A DNA stretch of 64,000 nucleotides from Tubiluchus corallicola (GCA_030141605.1 JAQGDQ010000177.1:282501-346500), one strand, 5' to 3'; positions 1-15,600 are shown, numbered from the stretch's first letter. The notes: a model not told the origin generated them from the sequence alone. Numbers and translations are program-made.

Positions 1-59
1 GCCCTTCATTGCCTGATCCTATAGTAACCTTTCATTAGAATATCTGTCATGAACTCTTA

Positions 60-230
60 GTAGTGAAATGGACGAACTAAAGTTTTAATTCAAATTGCTT
101 TTTTTTTACAATATTCAACAAAAATGGTTTCTTTCTCTCTCTTATGAATGATCAAACGTTTTTACAAGTTCTAGAGCAAAAGCAATACACGTTTGATACA
201 AAAACGAGTCAAGCCGAAATGCAAACTATG
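60..230. other. Flank below the SNAPC4 stop
   Basis: No coding signal or clear poly(A) signal is seen between the possible stop and the window edge. It is either 3' UTR or intron. Confidence 0.3.
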
Positions 231-497
231 CTATTCTATCATAAACCATTTAACTGCAGTAAGCCAGTTTCGTACCCTTCCATTTTCAGCTGTTTCGCTC
301 TCCTTTTCCCGCTCCTTCGCTCGTCGCAAGATCTCGTTGAACTTCTCCTTCACACTTTCTCTCCGGAACTGCGTATTCAACGCCGTGCGGGACTTGACGT
401 TTTCCGACATGGCCGGTATTTTCTTTTCCAGCACCTCTGCCGCACGCTGTTCCTTTACCTTTTCTACCTGAGCGTCGATGTCGTCGAGTGGATACAT
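231..497 (-). CDS. SNAPC4: SNAPC4 exon 17, terminal or last visible exon
   Basis: Residues 547-634 if read to the TAG at 233-231. Highly charged helical sequence (QVEKVKEQRAAEVLEKK, EKFNEILRRAKEREKESE) with no domain I recognise. Of two overlapping acceptors (before 514 and before 497), only the second, CTCAG, keeps the frame open. A possible donor GTACGA after 276 would drop the last residues and continue the gene beyond position 1. No AATAAA lies close below the stop. Confidence 0.7.
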   Translation of the reverse strand: MYPLDDIDAQVEKVKEQRAAEVLEKKIPAMSENVKSRTALNTQFRRESVKEKFNEILRRAKEREKESETAENGRVRNWLTAVKWFMIE

Positions 498-579
498 CTG
501 AGTAAACAAATGTACTGCAAATATTAAAACTCTGCACAAGTTATAATATATATAAATAAGATATATATATAAAGATATA

Positions 580-616
<37 letters not shown>

Positions 617-3600
617 AGACACAAGATATATATATAAATCATTTATTTCGCGAATTAATACAAAACACAATACAGAGGTAAGTGGATATAGATAATTAGT
701 AATGATAGAAATATATACAAAAAATAAAACCATATATACAATTTTGAATTAGTTAGTTAGTAAATATAAAAGCATCTCATTCAGTTCATTTATTGTGAAG
801 CGTTCAATAATTAATTCATGTTGACAAGATCAATAGATTTCATAAATTAGTCTTTCTCCTACAGTATAATCAAAGCTATTTGTTTACTTTTTCTCCTAGT
901 GCTGTTATACTTAAATGATCACTCAGAATGTTCAGTAACAAGAGAATTTTGCTATTTGTTTGACTGATACGTTTGTACATCTTTAATGATCTTTTACAGA
1001 AAATGTTAAATGAGAATAATTTTGGCTATACAACGTGTCACATTTGAATGGGAGTTGTATGGAATAGCTAGAATTCGTCGCAAAGATTTTCTAAATTCCA
1101 CCGCCATTAACGAAATGTTACTATAATGTTATTATGTTGAACACGAAAATTACAACACGTTTCCATTATTGGCAAACCTGAGTTTCTTAGTCAACTACTT
1201 AAAAATCAAATATTCCATCTTTACAATATAGATGCCAACGAAGCGACATGATTCAGATTTTTTTAATAATTGCCGTTTTGGACGAGTCATAATTATATGG
1301 ATAATTATCTGGATATGTATGTACATTGTATGTTTTCAGCCATGAACACTTAGATGGACAACTGCATCGCTTCTTAAAAATACGTTATACAAAAAATCGA
1401 CTCGGCAGCAGACCAGCAGATTACAAGTAGTTATTTGTGATCAATTTCATAAAATCTGCTGTTACCCCAAAAAGAAATTTGAAAATCTAAATTGCATAGT
1501 TTAAATTTCTTTGCCATGTGACTTTTAATGATTTAAGACACATTGAACATAATAGACCATGTTGTGTTTCTAGGTACAGTGGTCAGTTTCTAAACCTGCA
1601 GGGCTGATGGCACTCATAGCTAAAAATCCAACTGCTAATCTACAAATACAAATATATATTTGATTGTCAAGTTGGTTACATGATACAACTAAACACCAAG
1701 GAATCTATAGTTACCGTAAATAACTCTAGAGGTCGCTTGTTTGTAATCAGCGTCTTCCATCGCTGCATTATTGCACCTGTGGTGCGGTAACCGAACACTG
1801 TTGCGAGTTTAGACCAGTTGCCTAGAAGGTAAGAATAGTTTTTTGAGTTGCACAATAACGAAATGGAGGTTTTGCAAGCTTAAAATTGGTGAACACATCC
1901 AGGCAAAACAAGCCAAGTTTAGCAAAAGACCAGTTTCATTTCCTCATTCTTCAAAAATTATTAATTACGTTCAATTCGCTTGTTTGCTTGGCTTTAAAAT
2001 AATTGAAAAATCTACTCAGATTAAACCTATAAAAGCATTTTAAGAGGCTCTGAAACTGTTTGATGACTTTGAGGCAATTTTGCAATAAGTAAATTGTTAT
2101 TGTTATTGTGTGTTAACATTCTTAATCGACACTATTGGGTGATACAATTGGTATTTAGCAATACGATACTTTTTCACATACTAGAAAGCGTTTGTGACAC
2201 AATAAGATACATTTTATAATTAGATATAAATCAATATATTTGTCTACAAAATTGACTTGATATGAGACATAAAAACACATTAAACTAAAGACAAACTTTA
2301 ATGAGTAATTAACGTCTGTCTGAGCTGTAGGAATTTAGCAATTTCCTTTTGGTGAAAGTAGAATTAGTTAGAAGAAGTATAGATTTAAACTCAAATGTAA
2401 GTAGGTGTAGCACAGATTTGTGTGGAACTGTGATTTTGGTGCAATACTGCTTGGTATCAATAAAAAAATGTTGCAAGTGCATAATTGCACTATTTGCAGT
2501 CCTATGAAACTTCTATAATTCCTATAATTGTGTACTTCAAGTATCTTTTAAATGTAGAATGTGTTATTTCACGTAGATCTGTATTAGTGATGTTAAATGG
2601 TACAGCATCGAATCGATAATTATCGACACAATTTCGTATCGAAAATTTTCCCACCATCGTTACCGTACCGATAAAATTCGTAGCGTCGTATTCGACAATT
2701 CGCAAGAAATCTTCGCCAACATGTTTGAAAAACAAAAGTTCACCCAAAGTTTCGAACGTTGCATATGATAGCATCTAAACAAAAGCGAACTTGTTGCATG
2801 TGTTTTTACGAAATTAATATTATGGTGAAATTTTTCGGATTTTTTTATTCAGATTCTGATTCTAATAAGATTAGTTTTTTAATTTTTGCGAAACTAAAAT
2901 AAACAAATTTTTTCCAAAACGTTTTCTATAGTTGAATAAATATTATTTCAGTACTACTCATGTTGTTATTAGTGTTCTGTCAATTATTACTGACATACTT
3001 AGTTTATTGGTAATAGTAATTATAATGGCATAATAGTATATAAACAAACATAGTTAAAAAAGTCGTTTTGTATCGTTCTAACGTGTATCGAATCGTATCG
3101 TATCGAATTGAAATCATATCGATCAAATTGTTTCTACAGTAGGTGCTACTTAATAGACTCACTTTGGGACTATTGTGTTTTGACCCAATTAACCGACTGA
3201 ACTTATTAACTAATGGGTGTAGTATTACAGCTAAAGAAGTATGAGTCATAAGCTTACTATGCACTGCAAAGGTTTTTAATGAATTGTAGAAACAAAGTAA
3301 TGCCTTTATTTCTTTGTGTAGTTTTTTAAAATAGTAATGTACATAAGTGAATTAGCAATAAATTAAAAAGTATACTTTTCTAAATCACAGACTTTTCTAA
3401 ATCTGTTATCTGTTTTTTGCAAAAATTACAAAAATTCCTTCAAAGTCAGCTGCTTCATTTTCTCGCCAAGAAGTTGGCCCACAAAAGTTCTCGTAATTAT
3501 AAAAACGTTGAAAATCTGTTGTTAACATGATTGTTTCTGCATACATAGTGCACAAAAGGGATGTAAAAATGACATAAAAGTAGGAAAGACTCTTTGGGCA

Positions 3601-6600
3601 CATACAAACATCCTATTTTAAGTAAGTGAAAGAAAAATACTGAGTCAATTATGTGGATTTATTTTAATCAATTACTGATAGTTTTTATGTATATTTGAAT
3701 AGAAGCGGCCAGTTCCGGGCATTTTTGAGTCTATTAAACGGCACCTACTGTATTTACATCACTTATCTGTATACAAGATAGATTCATTAATTGATTGGCT
3801 GATAGAAGACTGTAAGAAGTTGAAGCACGAAGAATGGGATGTAATTAGAAATGTTGAGGCAGGTGCTTCAAGATGGCTTAGTTTCTGCAAAACTCTAAGG
3901 ATTAGTCATCTGAGTTCATCAGTACAACAGCGACTACTGCAGACTAACATAACAACATTAACTGTTAATCAAAGGTGTTCTAACTGCGGCTAGAGGAGCG
4001 TAAATCGTCACAGTGAATTTGTGGTCATGTTTGCCAGCTTAGTAAGAGGCCTAATGTACTCAGCATTAACTGTGTTGTCTTTGAGTGGAAAACCAAGTGT
4101 AACATATATAATTACGGATATAATTATTTTCATGTTTAGAAATGATAGTTATGAATAGTTGGGTCGCTTTTGAATCATAGTGATGTGACGCATCTTTATC
4201 ACAAACAGGCAAGTTATGTTTAAATTAAACAAAGTGATTTGTTTAAGTAAACACAAGTTTCCATTTTATCACTTTTAAGGTGTCAAATGTTTTTTATTGT
4301 TCTTCAGTCTACAAAATTATTCATAAAAAAAGTTAGCAACTAAGCGCTTCCAACCATTGTATTAGTTTACACTGTGTATATAGTAATATTAATGTCATCT
4401 GAACATTATGCTATGTATATATCTCCACTGCTAGTAGCCATGCTGTAATGCTTCTACTGCTCGTAGTTTATTGTCCACTCTTCTAAGCATTACTTTCCAT
4501 TGGCAAGAACATGTATCTATTGTAAAACTGTCTTGTTCAAGCCATATTGTAATCTCTGTCATATTGCAATGAAACTACATTTTAACTAATTAAGTTTAAT
4601 GATTTATACAGATTTATTTATTCATCCATTTAGCACACACAAAAATAAAAGTTATAAAATTACTAATTAACAGTGCATTACAGTGCTATGAGCGCAGCAG
4701 AAGAAATTGACTTATGAGCTAAGCTAAGTTAAGATAGCTTAGATAAGCTAAGATAAGATAAATTTATGATATAAACAACAACTAAAAAATACGTTAAATG
4801 GAGCGAAGCAAACAGATGCGAGAAAATGATGACGACGTTGATGATGTTGATGATAATGATGACCACGATGGTGATATTAATGCTGATGACAATGGTGATG
4901 GTGATGACAATGACAATAAATTGATGCTAATGGTGATAATGCATCAAGAAAGTAGAGAAATTATTATATAACTGCATTTCTTTCAGTCTCCGGTTTGCAG
5001 GATTTGCCGAAGCAGAATCTTTTGCACAAAAACTTCCGCAACCTTAGACAAATAACCTTTACTTCACTAACTTCATTAGTTTACATCTTAGTAACCAAGC
5101 CTAGTAATAAGTGAACACTCACCTTTTCCGTGACGCTGTATCAGTTGACATATCAGTTTATCTTCATCGGTGGACCAATTCCCAACTTTAATGTTTTCAT
5201 CCAACGTGTTTACATACCTGAGCAGATTTAAAGTCAAACTAAACCTTCTCCATAATATAAGTTTTTACATATTAAAATCCTGCTATCATATCATATCAAG
5301 TTTCCGTTTTATCACTTTTAAGGTGTCAAATGTTTTTATTGTTCTTCAGTGTACAAAATTAACTTACTGCAAAACATGTCTTTTTTATTTATTTTTATTA
5401 CTTCGTTGTTAGCAGTATTAATTTTGAAGAACCGCCATTTTTCACTGAGCGAAACGAATGACATTATGAGTACAATCACGAGGACACCAAAGATTGGTAA
5501 ACAAACATTGGTAACCAAAGACGCTTTCTGTACTATGTACATCATTCTTGCTCACTCGTGCCAAAGACGCGAAACATGGCGATGGTAATGCACTGGTTCA
5601 AAATTCCCCAGAAAAAAGGAAAGTTATTTAATTTGTAAATCTATTTTGTTTAATAATAATTTTTAATTCTTTGTGCATTCATAATAATGTTAAAAAACTT
5701 CAAAGTCTGTTGTGGTTATATAAAACCTTTAATGAAAAAAGCAAATGTCATATGAGATGAGAAATATGGTGCAAAAGCTTATTGATTTTTGTAGTTTGCG
5801 ACTTTGAAGCAAAGCATTCCAAGAAAGTAAACATAAGTTTCTTATAATTTTTCACTCAACAAAGCAAAAATCAATGTTTATTAAAGCTTATCGATTATTT
5901 TTTCGGTGGGATAACAGTCTATGATAAAGTCAAGGTTGCGAAAGCAAAAACTGAAGTACAGTGCTGTTGTACATGATTCAGTGTAACATACAAAAATTCG
6001 CCATATTTTTAGTTTAAAATTCACATTTAATTCACGTTTACCGCTGTGCTCACACATGAGCTCTCGAACATGTGCAAACCTCTGAACTGAGAGGTACTGC
6101 ACCTGTTTTTCTGTAAAACGTGTTTCCGAGACACAGGCGCAAATGCCTGTCTAACTAACAAATGGCAAAATACATGTAATGGTAAAAAAGTAGCTGCCGA
6201 GCGCGAAATTACCATTCTGTGGTAATAATTCTTTCCCCTGAAGTCGTTCTTGAAAAAACAGTATGTTCTCTTTCATAGAGTAGATTGTTTTGAACCAAAG
6301 CTTAAAATGGGAACCGGTTTTCCTTAAGTAAGAAAATGAAGTACCCATGTATAAGAGACCCTTGTGTATAAGAGACCCCTTCAATTTTTAGGCAAAAATT
6401 CTGGAAAAAAGTTTTTTGGTAAGGAATAACTTTATTCATCATAGAAATCATTAAATTCCTCATCACTCTCATCAAAAATATCAACTGGAGTCAGACCTTC
6501 AGCAATTCCAGCCAGTTCATCATCAGAGGAGTCACTCTGCTCAAAAATGGTATTGTCCTCTTTTGACATTTAAAAAAATAATAACTTACCAGGTACATTA

Positions 6601-9600
6601 ATTTTATCATTAGAATTTAGCCATGGAGAAGATTTATTGAAAGGAAACTATAATTATTCGAAATAAAACAGTTGTAGAGCACTTATTTCTTTAAAATCAT
6701 AAGTGTCACAATTTATGCATCTTATTGAAAAGATTTACTCCCATGTATAAGAGACCCCCTATTTTTAAAGTGAAAATTCTGAGCAAAAAAGGGTCTCTTA
6801 TACACGGGAAAATACGGTAACTAGTTACTCATGAATACTAGTTATTCATTTTGCATTAACGAATTTAAAGTCTGTACCTGTTTCTGCACTGAGAATCTGA
6901 ACGTCCCGGGACTTCTTGCGCCACTTTACTCCAAGCAGGTCCGTGTCGTCTAACAGCATTTACAAGGGCCTAAATACAAAAACACATAGTAATGTTTGAG
7001 TGCAAGTAGTGCAATTATACACTTGTAGTGCTTTTTGACCTCGCCTCTAGTTGGCACCCAAAAAAATCACTCGGTCAGAAATGCCAGTTTTTATAATGCC
7101 CAGTGCGCAACATGTTATTAGAAGCTACAGCAGGACAATGAATACAGCGGGCTGCATGTTACAAACACCATGGTAACTTATTGTTCCAGCTAGGATGTGG
7201 CTTGCTGCTATGAAATTTTACACAATTTTTTACAAATATCATTTATTGCACAAAAAGTTTTTGTTCCACATTTGCATGAATAACATATTCCAGCAGGATA
7301 GTTCGTTAGCTATTTGAAGACGACTGGCTGTGTTCAAGTATTCAAAATTTTTTATCTATTTGAGAAAAACCAGCCGATACCCGATGAAAAACTGTCCATT
7401 TACTGCACAAAACAGCAAAGAACATTTACTGAATTGACTCAAAATGCACAAAACCCCCCCAAAAAAAACTTGACATATAATATGAAAATTACGAAGTTTA
7501 GGCACCCATCTTTACAGACCCATTAGTTGTTTTTACCTGCAAATACTCATTGTAATAAAATTAACAAATATTGTGTAGAATGTGAAATTTATCAATGGCC
7601 AGCAAGTTAACTAGGCACAACAACGAAATCTGTAATTACTCTATTTGCAGTGTCATGACTACATTTGCTTCTGTATGTATTACAAGCAGAACACTACACT
7701 GCAAACTAAGATACATTTTTAACAAGTTCTACACAGTACACGTTGAAATAATAACGCAAATAGCAGACTTCCAAAGAGACAAACAACAAAGAAAAAAGTT
7801 GACGTCAAGACCGTCTCTCTGCCAAATACAGTATAATTTAATGCGACATCCTGTACTCACAATGTCCTCAGCTTCGGTCCATTTTCCACGCCGAAGATCC
7901 GGATTCAGTGTCTTGTGCCAGCGAAACCACATCTGCATTCTGGTGCGACCCTCCACATAACAAAGCACTACAACGAATATAAAACAAACCCGTTTATCTG
8001 ACAGATCATCCGCATACAGCACTAAATAAACCCCACTACATGAGGTATAAACGATAAATAAAAAATAAACAAAATGAGAAAAAGGTTTTAGAATTATCAT
8101 AAGTACAGTTGTCACTGTCATCGTCATCATCACCATCATTAAAATCACAACTGTTATTAACATCGTTAAGATTATTATCAAAACCATCATCATTATCATC
8201 ATCATCATCATCACCATCGTCTTTACTTGCATCTGCATTATTTTCAGCATTAAACATCAAAATCATCTTCACCTCACCTCACATCATGTCATCATTTTGA
8301 TCATTATCTCCAGTATTATTGTAAACAAATTTCACATGAATTTGAAATCATCCTTTAGTCTATATACCTTGATTCCACGGAATGTAATCGCCGACCTTGC
8401 ATTGCTCAATTACATCTTTCAAAAGAGCGTCTTCTTCTTCAGACCAATTCCTACAGAAAGCATTAAACTACCGGTATAAAACGGGCTGATACTTTGGCTG
8501 TTTTTGCATAGACAAAGTAGCACAAGCATAGGAGTAAAACAAGCAAACTCCTAGCAAAAAATAAGGCATAAAAAGACTTTTTTCTAAAAAACATGTATTG
8601 GGTTACTAGCTTATTAAGTTTCTTATACTGACAAAGTGCCTGGATAATAATAGGCGCTGACAATAAAAATGCTTTTGTTACAGTCTAATCACTTTATAAG
8701 TACACTGTCTAAACACCGTCTAAGCACACTGTGTAATTTTTTATCGCACACTGGGCCGGGAATTTTATAATTTTTTTGTACATTCATATGCTTACCAGAC
8801 GTAATCATACAAAAGTGTAGTTTTTTAATTCAAAACATAAAATGCAATAATTATTGTAAAGTCGTTGTTTTGGCGAGAATGCCGCCATGTTTTTATACAG
8901 CTAACTCTTGACTAGGGTTGCTGTTTTGTACGGTGCTGATTATCGTACTGGAGGCTAAAATTATCGTATTATCTGCCAAATCAGCATATTAACAGCCAAG
9001 TAGTATTTGCGCTTATACCATAATTATCAGAGCAAGCATTAATACCGTACATAAAAGAGACTGTAATATAATAGATAATTAAACGATAATGCCAAACAAA
9101 ATGCTAAAAAAACAAAGCCTCTATCAGCTACCGACATCTTTTGGGCTCATAAAGTAAGACAGAAACAAATTTTTTTCTGTCTGGCCTGTCATTAATATGC
9201 CATTTAATGTAACTATGGAATGTGTTTCTTTGTGAATATGGCAAGGATGAGAATGACAAATTGCAAAAAACTCTGAAACAGGCCGGGGGTTTGAGGGCCT
9301 TGGGGCAGCAACAAATTGCAATTTTGTGACCATAGAGAGCCTCTAAGTGGACTTAAAATATCAATTACCTTGTTTCATGCATAATTTAAAATACCCACTA
9401 TCAAGGATACATGATACATATGATCGTGAAGCTTCAAAAAATTAACAAATTTTATTTTGCATATATTTTGTTGCCTATATTTCATAAATTATAAAATTAA
9501 ACAGGGTTTTATTCATATTACGCTTTGGTATTTCGGTTGTTTGTGTCTGGAGGCCTCAAAGCTTCACATTTGTCAGCAATGAAGATATGCCGCATTGCAG

Positions 9601-12600
9601 TAAAAGGCATGCTACAAATCGTACAGATTATCAAATAAACGATATTTACGCTTTATTTGAACTATTTTAGCCAAAATTTTTCAGCGATTTTTAACATCTA
9701 GGAGATAAAAGATAAGCTGGATAAATACCTTGAAAAAATGCTACTGAAAGTTTCGGTTAGAATTTCAACGGAAACGAGGTTCAACCCCAAAAATTTTCTC
9801 AACGAATTTACGCGATGTACAAAAATGGCGCTACTGGTCTTCCAAAAACTCGGAATTCCGCGTATCCGCAGAAAATTCTCATCCCTGATATGGGTTTTAA
9901 AAAGCCCTTTATCATTGCTACAGAATTCATTTGATCATAAAAGTCACACTAAGTTGTAGTGACTTATGAAGTCATAAAATATCATAAAATATGATAGAAT
10001 AAAGTCACGATAAAAAAATTCATAAAAGCTTATTACACGCACAACAACAAAGAGAACGAGACTGGCTTCGCAAGTTCTTGGCTTTACAGAGTTGCATGTC
10101 ATGCGAGTAATCTAATGATAAACATAGTCTTTTCCAAATGTTTTTACCAAAGTTTTGTAAATTTTCAGAATGATGTCACTATTAAAACCACTTTGAGAAA
10201 GTTTTTGATACTTTTTTCTAAACAACTCAGAGGTATACTTGAATTTGCTTCTGAATCACGTCTAGGGCTGAGACAGTTAATCATTTTAACCAACCGCTAA
10301 CTGGTGTAACCATTTAGAAAATCACTAACCATTTAACCCTTACTTAGTCAAGTTTTCTACGTCTCCATGTTATCGAAACCTTGTATCTGTTCTGAGTTGA
10401 TACTATCTTCTATGCAGTTAGTATTACCTTTATCTTTGCACTATCATGTTGAAAAAGGAAAGTCAGCACAAAAAACGGGTACAATTTGTGGCTTCACCCA
10501 CGAAACAAATGATCAAAACATTAAAAGTGCAGGGCATCAGAAGTTTTTTTGCTCCAAGTGCCATAAGCACTTGCTACGCCACTGTTTAAGTGTCATCTGT
10601 CAGTGTTATCCATCATAAATTATTTCTTAAACGATACTTATACTTCAGATGCACTCACTTCTTGAGTAAATTGTTGTTCAGCTTCGTCTGGTACCTTCTC
10701 AAGCACTGAAATGGAGTCCGTCCAGTCTAAAAAGACAGTATTGCTTGCATTAGACAATGAGGCAATAAACATTTGAGTTTAGGCAATTAAGATTATTAAA
10801 TGCAAAGGTTACTGAAGTCAAAATAGGGTTATCACAAAGTTCCGGCGAAACTGGAACTTTAAAACTGAATTCAAATTGGGACTTTGATCCGATTTGCTTA
10901 CGTTCAATGTTACTTTAGAAAAAAATTGTTTTAACTTTAGCTGAAGAGCCGGTTTGGTAGTGTTTTATTACAAAAGCAATTGTTTCCTCTTTTAACTAAC
11001 TTTTTCTGCAAAATGCTTAATTCACTGCCTTTTTTGATAATTTTATCCTATGCAAATATTGCCATATTCAGTGTGTGTCATATTCATGAAATCTTATGTG
11101 AAAGCGTCCATCACATTGTGATTTTAACTGCTAGTTTCAACAAAAATGCTATGATTTGTTATATTACTTTAGCACTAGGCCGCACAAAATGTGGCTTAAA
11201 CGAAAATGGTTAGTACACAAACTGGCAACAGAAGGCGTTTGAATAAGACTCATTTTACAGAAATAATTAAAAAAACGAGATTTAAATTCGATTTGGTTTC
11301 AGAAATTACTAAAACTGAGATTCGGATTTGATCCAGACTCCAAAATTATTATAAAATGAGATTCAGTTAAAATTCGGATTCGGTAATTTGAGATTCATAA
11401 CATCCATAAATCAAAATAAACCATGATTATTTTGCCTCACTCAGCTGCAACACAGTGCATTCATAATAAAAAAAAGATATCAAAAAGAAACACATATCTG
11501 GCTGTTTAGTTTGTAGACAAAATTACATATGTCTCAAGAAAAGCATTAAGAAATGTCTTATACGTAATGTCATTATTGCTTCACTGAGTTACGAAATGAA
11601 AACTAAACCCCAAAAGATGCTCAGCCCATTAACTAACAAACTAGCATATTGCTTAAACACCAATACTCTGCATTCTACAACGTTTATAACCTTAGTCTTA
11701 ATTTTTTTAGTTGGGAAATCTCACAACGTTCCTGAATTAGTCTGGTTATACATCTCTAGGCAGTAAAGTCACACCATAGCAGTAAAACTGAATACAAGGT
11801 GTGAATACAATAAAATAGAGAAAAAAGAGTCAAAGACACATAAGAGACACTGCTTACAAGATAAAAATTTGGAGAAATGACACCCCAATGTCAAGTGAAA
11901 CAGTTTAAAAGCAATTGTGAAAATAAACCTTTTACAATAATTTAGAAAGAAGTTCCTCACTACTATTTATGATTCTAATTATAACAGTCATTGATGAACA
12001 TCTGTACTGTATTGTCGAACATATACGACAACCTACCTTGACTGTAAAAAGTATGTAACAAACCTAGCGCGTTTGTTATTAAAAACTTAAAACTCGATTG
12101 TCAATAAAATGAGAGCAGGAAGATGTCAATATCAGAGAGCATATATCTCCAATTTCTACAACTGTCCAGAAGTAACAAACAAAAAAAAACAAGGCATGGC
12201 AACAACATTTGTGAGAGGTCGCACAAACACACGTGATGCAGTTAACGTACCCCGAGCTTTGCGGCGATGGTGGTCCAGTTCGTCTCACCGTGAGTGAGAA
12301 AATTCTTGATGGCATCGTCTTCGTAGCGAAGCCACCTCTTCTGTGAGACAAGCGGATGGAGATCATTTTCCCATTTCAGCTCACATTCCGACGGTGTTCT
12401 TGATCCTTCAAACTGGAAACAGTAAAACGTGATTTCACAGACTGTGATTTCAGATTCAGATTTCATTTTTATGATGATTTTAATCCTGTCACACGTAATC
12501 ACAGATATCACTTCGCCAGATTTAATGAGTATAATATTCCATTTTGCAGGATCAATGTTGCCCGATACTTAGTAAAATTTACTGCTACCAATCTGTGAAA

Positions 12601-15600
12601 TAAAATATCAATTCATGTTACAACACATCAAACGTTATATAGCTTTAAAAGATATTTGGAATCTCTTCTACTAAAATCCTACTTATAATTCATTCTTTGA
12701 GTTTTACCATGAACTGCAATACTCACAGTACATCTTGGGACTGGCTATTTTACAGTTCATATTTTCATACGTTTGCATCACTCTTTCTCTTCTCTTATTC
12801 TCCATCTTTGCTCTATTACTTTTATCTTTACTTTTCTCTGTTTAACTATAATTCTTTCTCTTGTTAATTAAGCAATTCTTTTCCATTCTTCATGGTGGTT
12901 TCACAAGCTTTGGTTCCCGACCACCATGCAGCATCTATTTCTGGTTGATAAAATATTATGTAGTTTAGTAACTTCATTAATATAGTTATGTTACAATTAT
13001 TGTAATTATATTTCAATTTTTTTCCTAACTACACCACTTAATAGTACATTAATGTAATTCTGTTACAATTTTTGACGACCTTTAGACAACAATGGAGAAC
13101 ACCCGCGAATGTTTTGTGACCATTTTAGGGAGCTTCTGGAGCATATCTATCGGTGTGTAACTTAGAAAATTTTAGGATGGTCACTGAAGTCGAATAGGCA
13201 CCTATGATTGTACTATATGAGTCTTGAACTAAAATAAAACATTTTCAGATTTAACAAATGACTGAATGAAGGAGTGAACAGACGAATAAAGAAATAAATC
13301 ATAATTATGCTAAAAAGCAAAACTTTGTAAAACAAAAGCTACATTGGCCAAATTGTTCTCCTATATACTTACATCAGTTGAAGAAACTCTCAGCCAATCG
13401 ATTCCCTCTGTCGGTCTGCTTTTAAATAATTGCTTGTCGCTAGTTTTCCTGTGCGAAAAAATTGAGAAAAAAATCAATAAATTTCTAGTGACATGTCAAT
13501 AAATAAATTTTCTTAAACCTTGACATCATTCTTAAGTAACTGCTACATAAAAGAAGTATCATCAAAATTTATATGCTAGGCCACAGAACAACAATATTAA
13601 GACACTCAGCAACGTTCAACTTTCATTCAAAACACCAAAGAAACAAAGTGAATGCGTTTTTTGGGAAAGAGCCAGTTTATCTACAGATAAAACATACGTA
13701 CGTCAGTTTATCGATCTCGGCATCAATTTCTTTTATCTTCTCTTTTAGCATATTGCCCTCTTCTGGAGTGCAGGTGGCTGATTTGCGCTTTGTCACATAA
13801 ACATCTTTTCTGGATTGAAAAAAATGGATTAAAAATCACAGCAATTCAGAGTCAGATTATTGTTGCACGCATAAACTTAGCCAGCATAATAAGAAGCAAA
13901 TTGTTTAGACAGTAGGCATTGCTTAATAAACTCACTTTGGGACCAAAATGTTTTGACTCAATTAACCGACTGAACCTATTAACTGACCGGTGTAGTATTA
14001 CTGGTATAGAGGTATGAGTTACCAGCTTACTATGCACTGCAAAGGCTTTTAATGAATTTTAGAAACGAGATAATGCCTAAATTCCTTTATGCAGTTAAAA
14101 ATTAAAAAATATATTTTAAAATATTAATTTATATTTTTCTAAATCACACAAGTCTGTTTATTTGCAAAAATTACAAAAATTCCTTCAAAGTCCACTGCTT
14201 CGTTTCGTCGCGAAGAAGTTGGCTCACAGAGTTCTCATAATAATAAAAACGTTGCAAATAGCAACGTCTGTAGTTTCGCCGAAGCTCCTGCTTGCTATTG
14301 CGACATACTTGCTGTACTGTACCGGCGTCCCTGGCATAACAGCAACATCTAACTGATTAAACTTTGTGGCAAAGACAGCCAAAGCTTCAAAAGCAAACCA
14401 CTAAGCAAGTGATTAAATGTTTTGCTTACAGCAATTCTTTGTCAATGAGGTTAACTGCAGTGGCTGGGCAGGACCAAGGAAACCATTAAGCTAGCATAAA
14501 TAGTGTATGACAAACGTTCCTGCTTACAATCAAAACAGTATTTAACATAATTATTTTTATGTATATTATATGACAAAAGCGAACTAAGATGATATAAAGT
14601 TCATAAGAGCTTATTAGTCATTCGAAAGTGTCTCATTGAAGCATGTGAAGCAAAAATATTGAGCAAATTCTGCGGAGTTATTTGAGTCAATTACCGACAG
14701 TTTTTATGTACATTCGAATAGAAGCGGCCGTATCAGGTGTTTTTTTGAGTCAATTAAGTGACTGAGTCTATTAACCGTGAGTCTATTAAGCGGTGCCTAC
14801 TGTATTTACATAAAAAAGTGTTCACGAGTGAAATTACAGAGTATCGGAGAATACCAATATTTGCCCTTTGCAGCACCTACCCCGACAGGCAGATTTCTAA
14901 AACATCTGCACTTGAGCTAGGTAAACACAGCAGCAATCCACCAAAAAAATAGACACTGCTATGCCAGTTCTGTCAGCACCACTTCCGATTTGAAACCCTC
15001 AAACAGCACAAAATTCTTTAAGGTATTCTTTATTCTTTCAAGCTAGTACATATATTGTCAGTAAAAACGCTGACCAAAAAGATATTGATTTATGTTGCCC
15101 AAGTTTTGTCAGTGTTACAGTCACATCACAGTGAACTCTTTATTTTAGCTTTTGTGGAAAAATTTCCATTGCTACAAAAAGCTCCTATTTCATTGTTTGA
15201 AGCATCTGTGCGACCATTTTATTGATAGGCATTGTTGTGGATTTAGATGAACATAACTCACAGAGCCTTCGACCGTATGATTTTAACAATGAATGGACAA
15301 AGGCACTATTAGTTTTATAATCACATAGTTCACATTTCAACAACATAATTATCCAGGGAAATATTGCCATATCCCACAATGCAATTTTGTTGACACCACT
15401 TTGTCAGTAAAAAAGAACTAATGTACACACTAGTGGCAACAATTACTGATCATTTGGCTAAAACGAGCTTTCCCTGATTGTTATTTTGAAAACCTTTAAA
15501 ATAGTTAGAAAAATCTCCCTCGATGCAGTCACCACCAGAAATAAACATCACCCATTTTAAATCAGTAATTTACATTCTGTAAAAACAAAAAGATACAAGT

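Noticed and set aside
2502-2774. 90-codon minus-strand frame
   Set aside because: Lies among ATCGAT-rich repetitive sequence in a SNAPC4 intron; no motif and no splice role in the gene model. Possibly a transposon remnant but unsupported.
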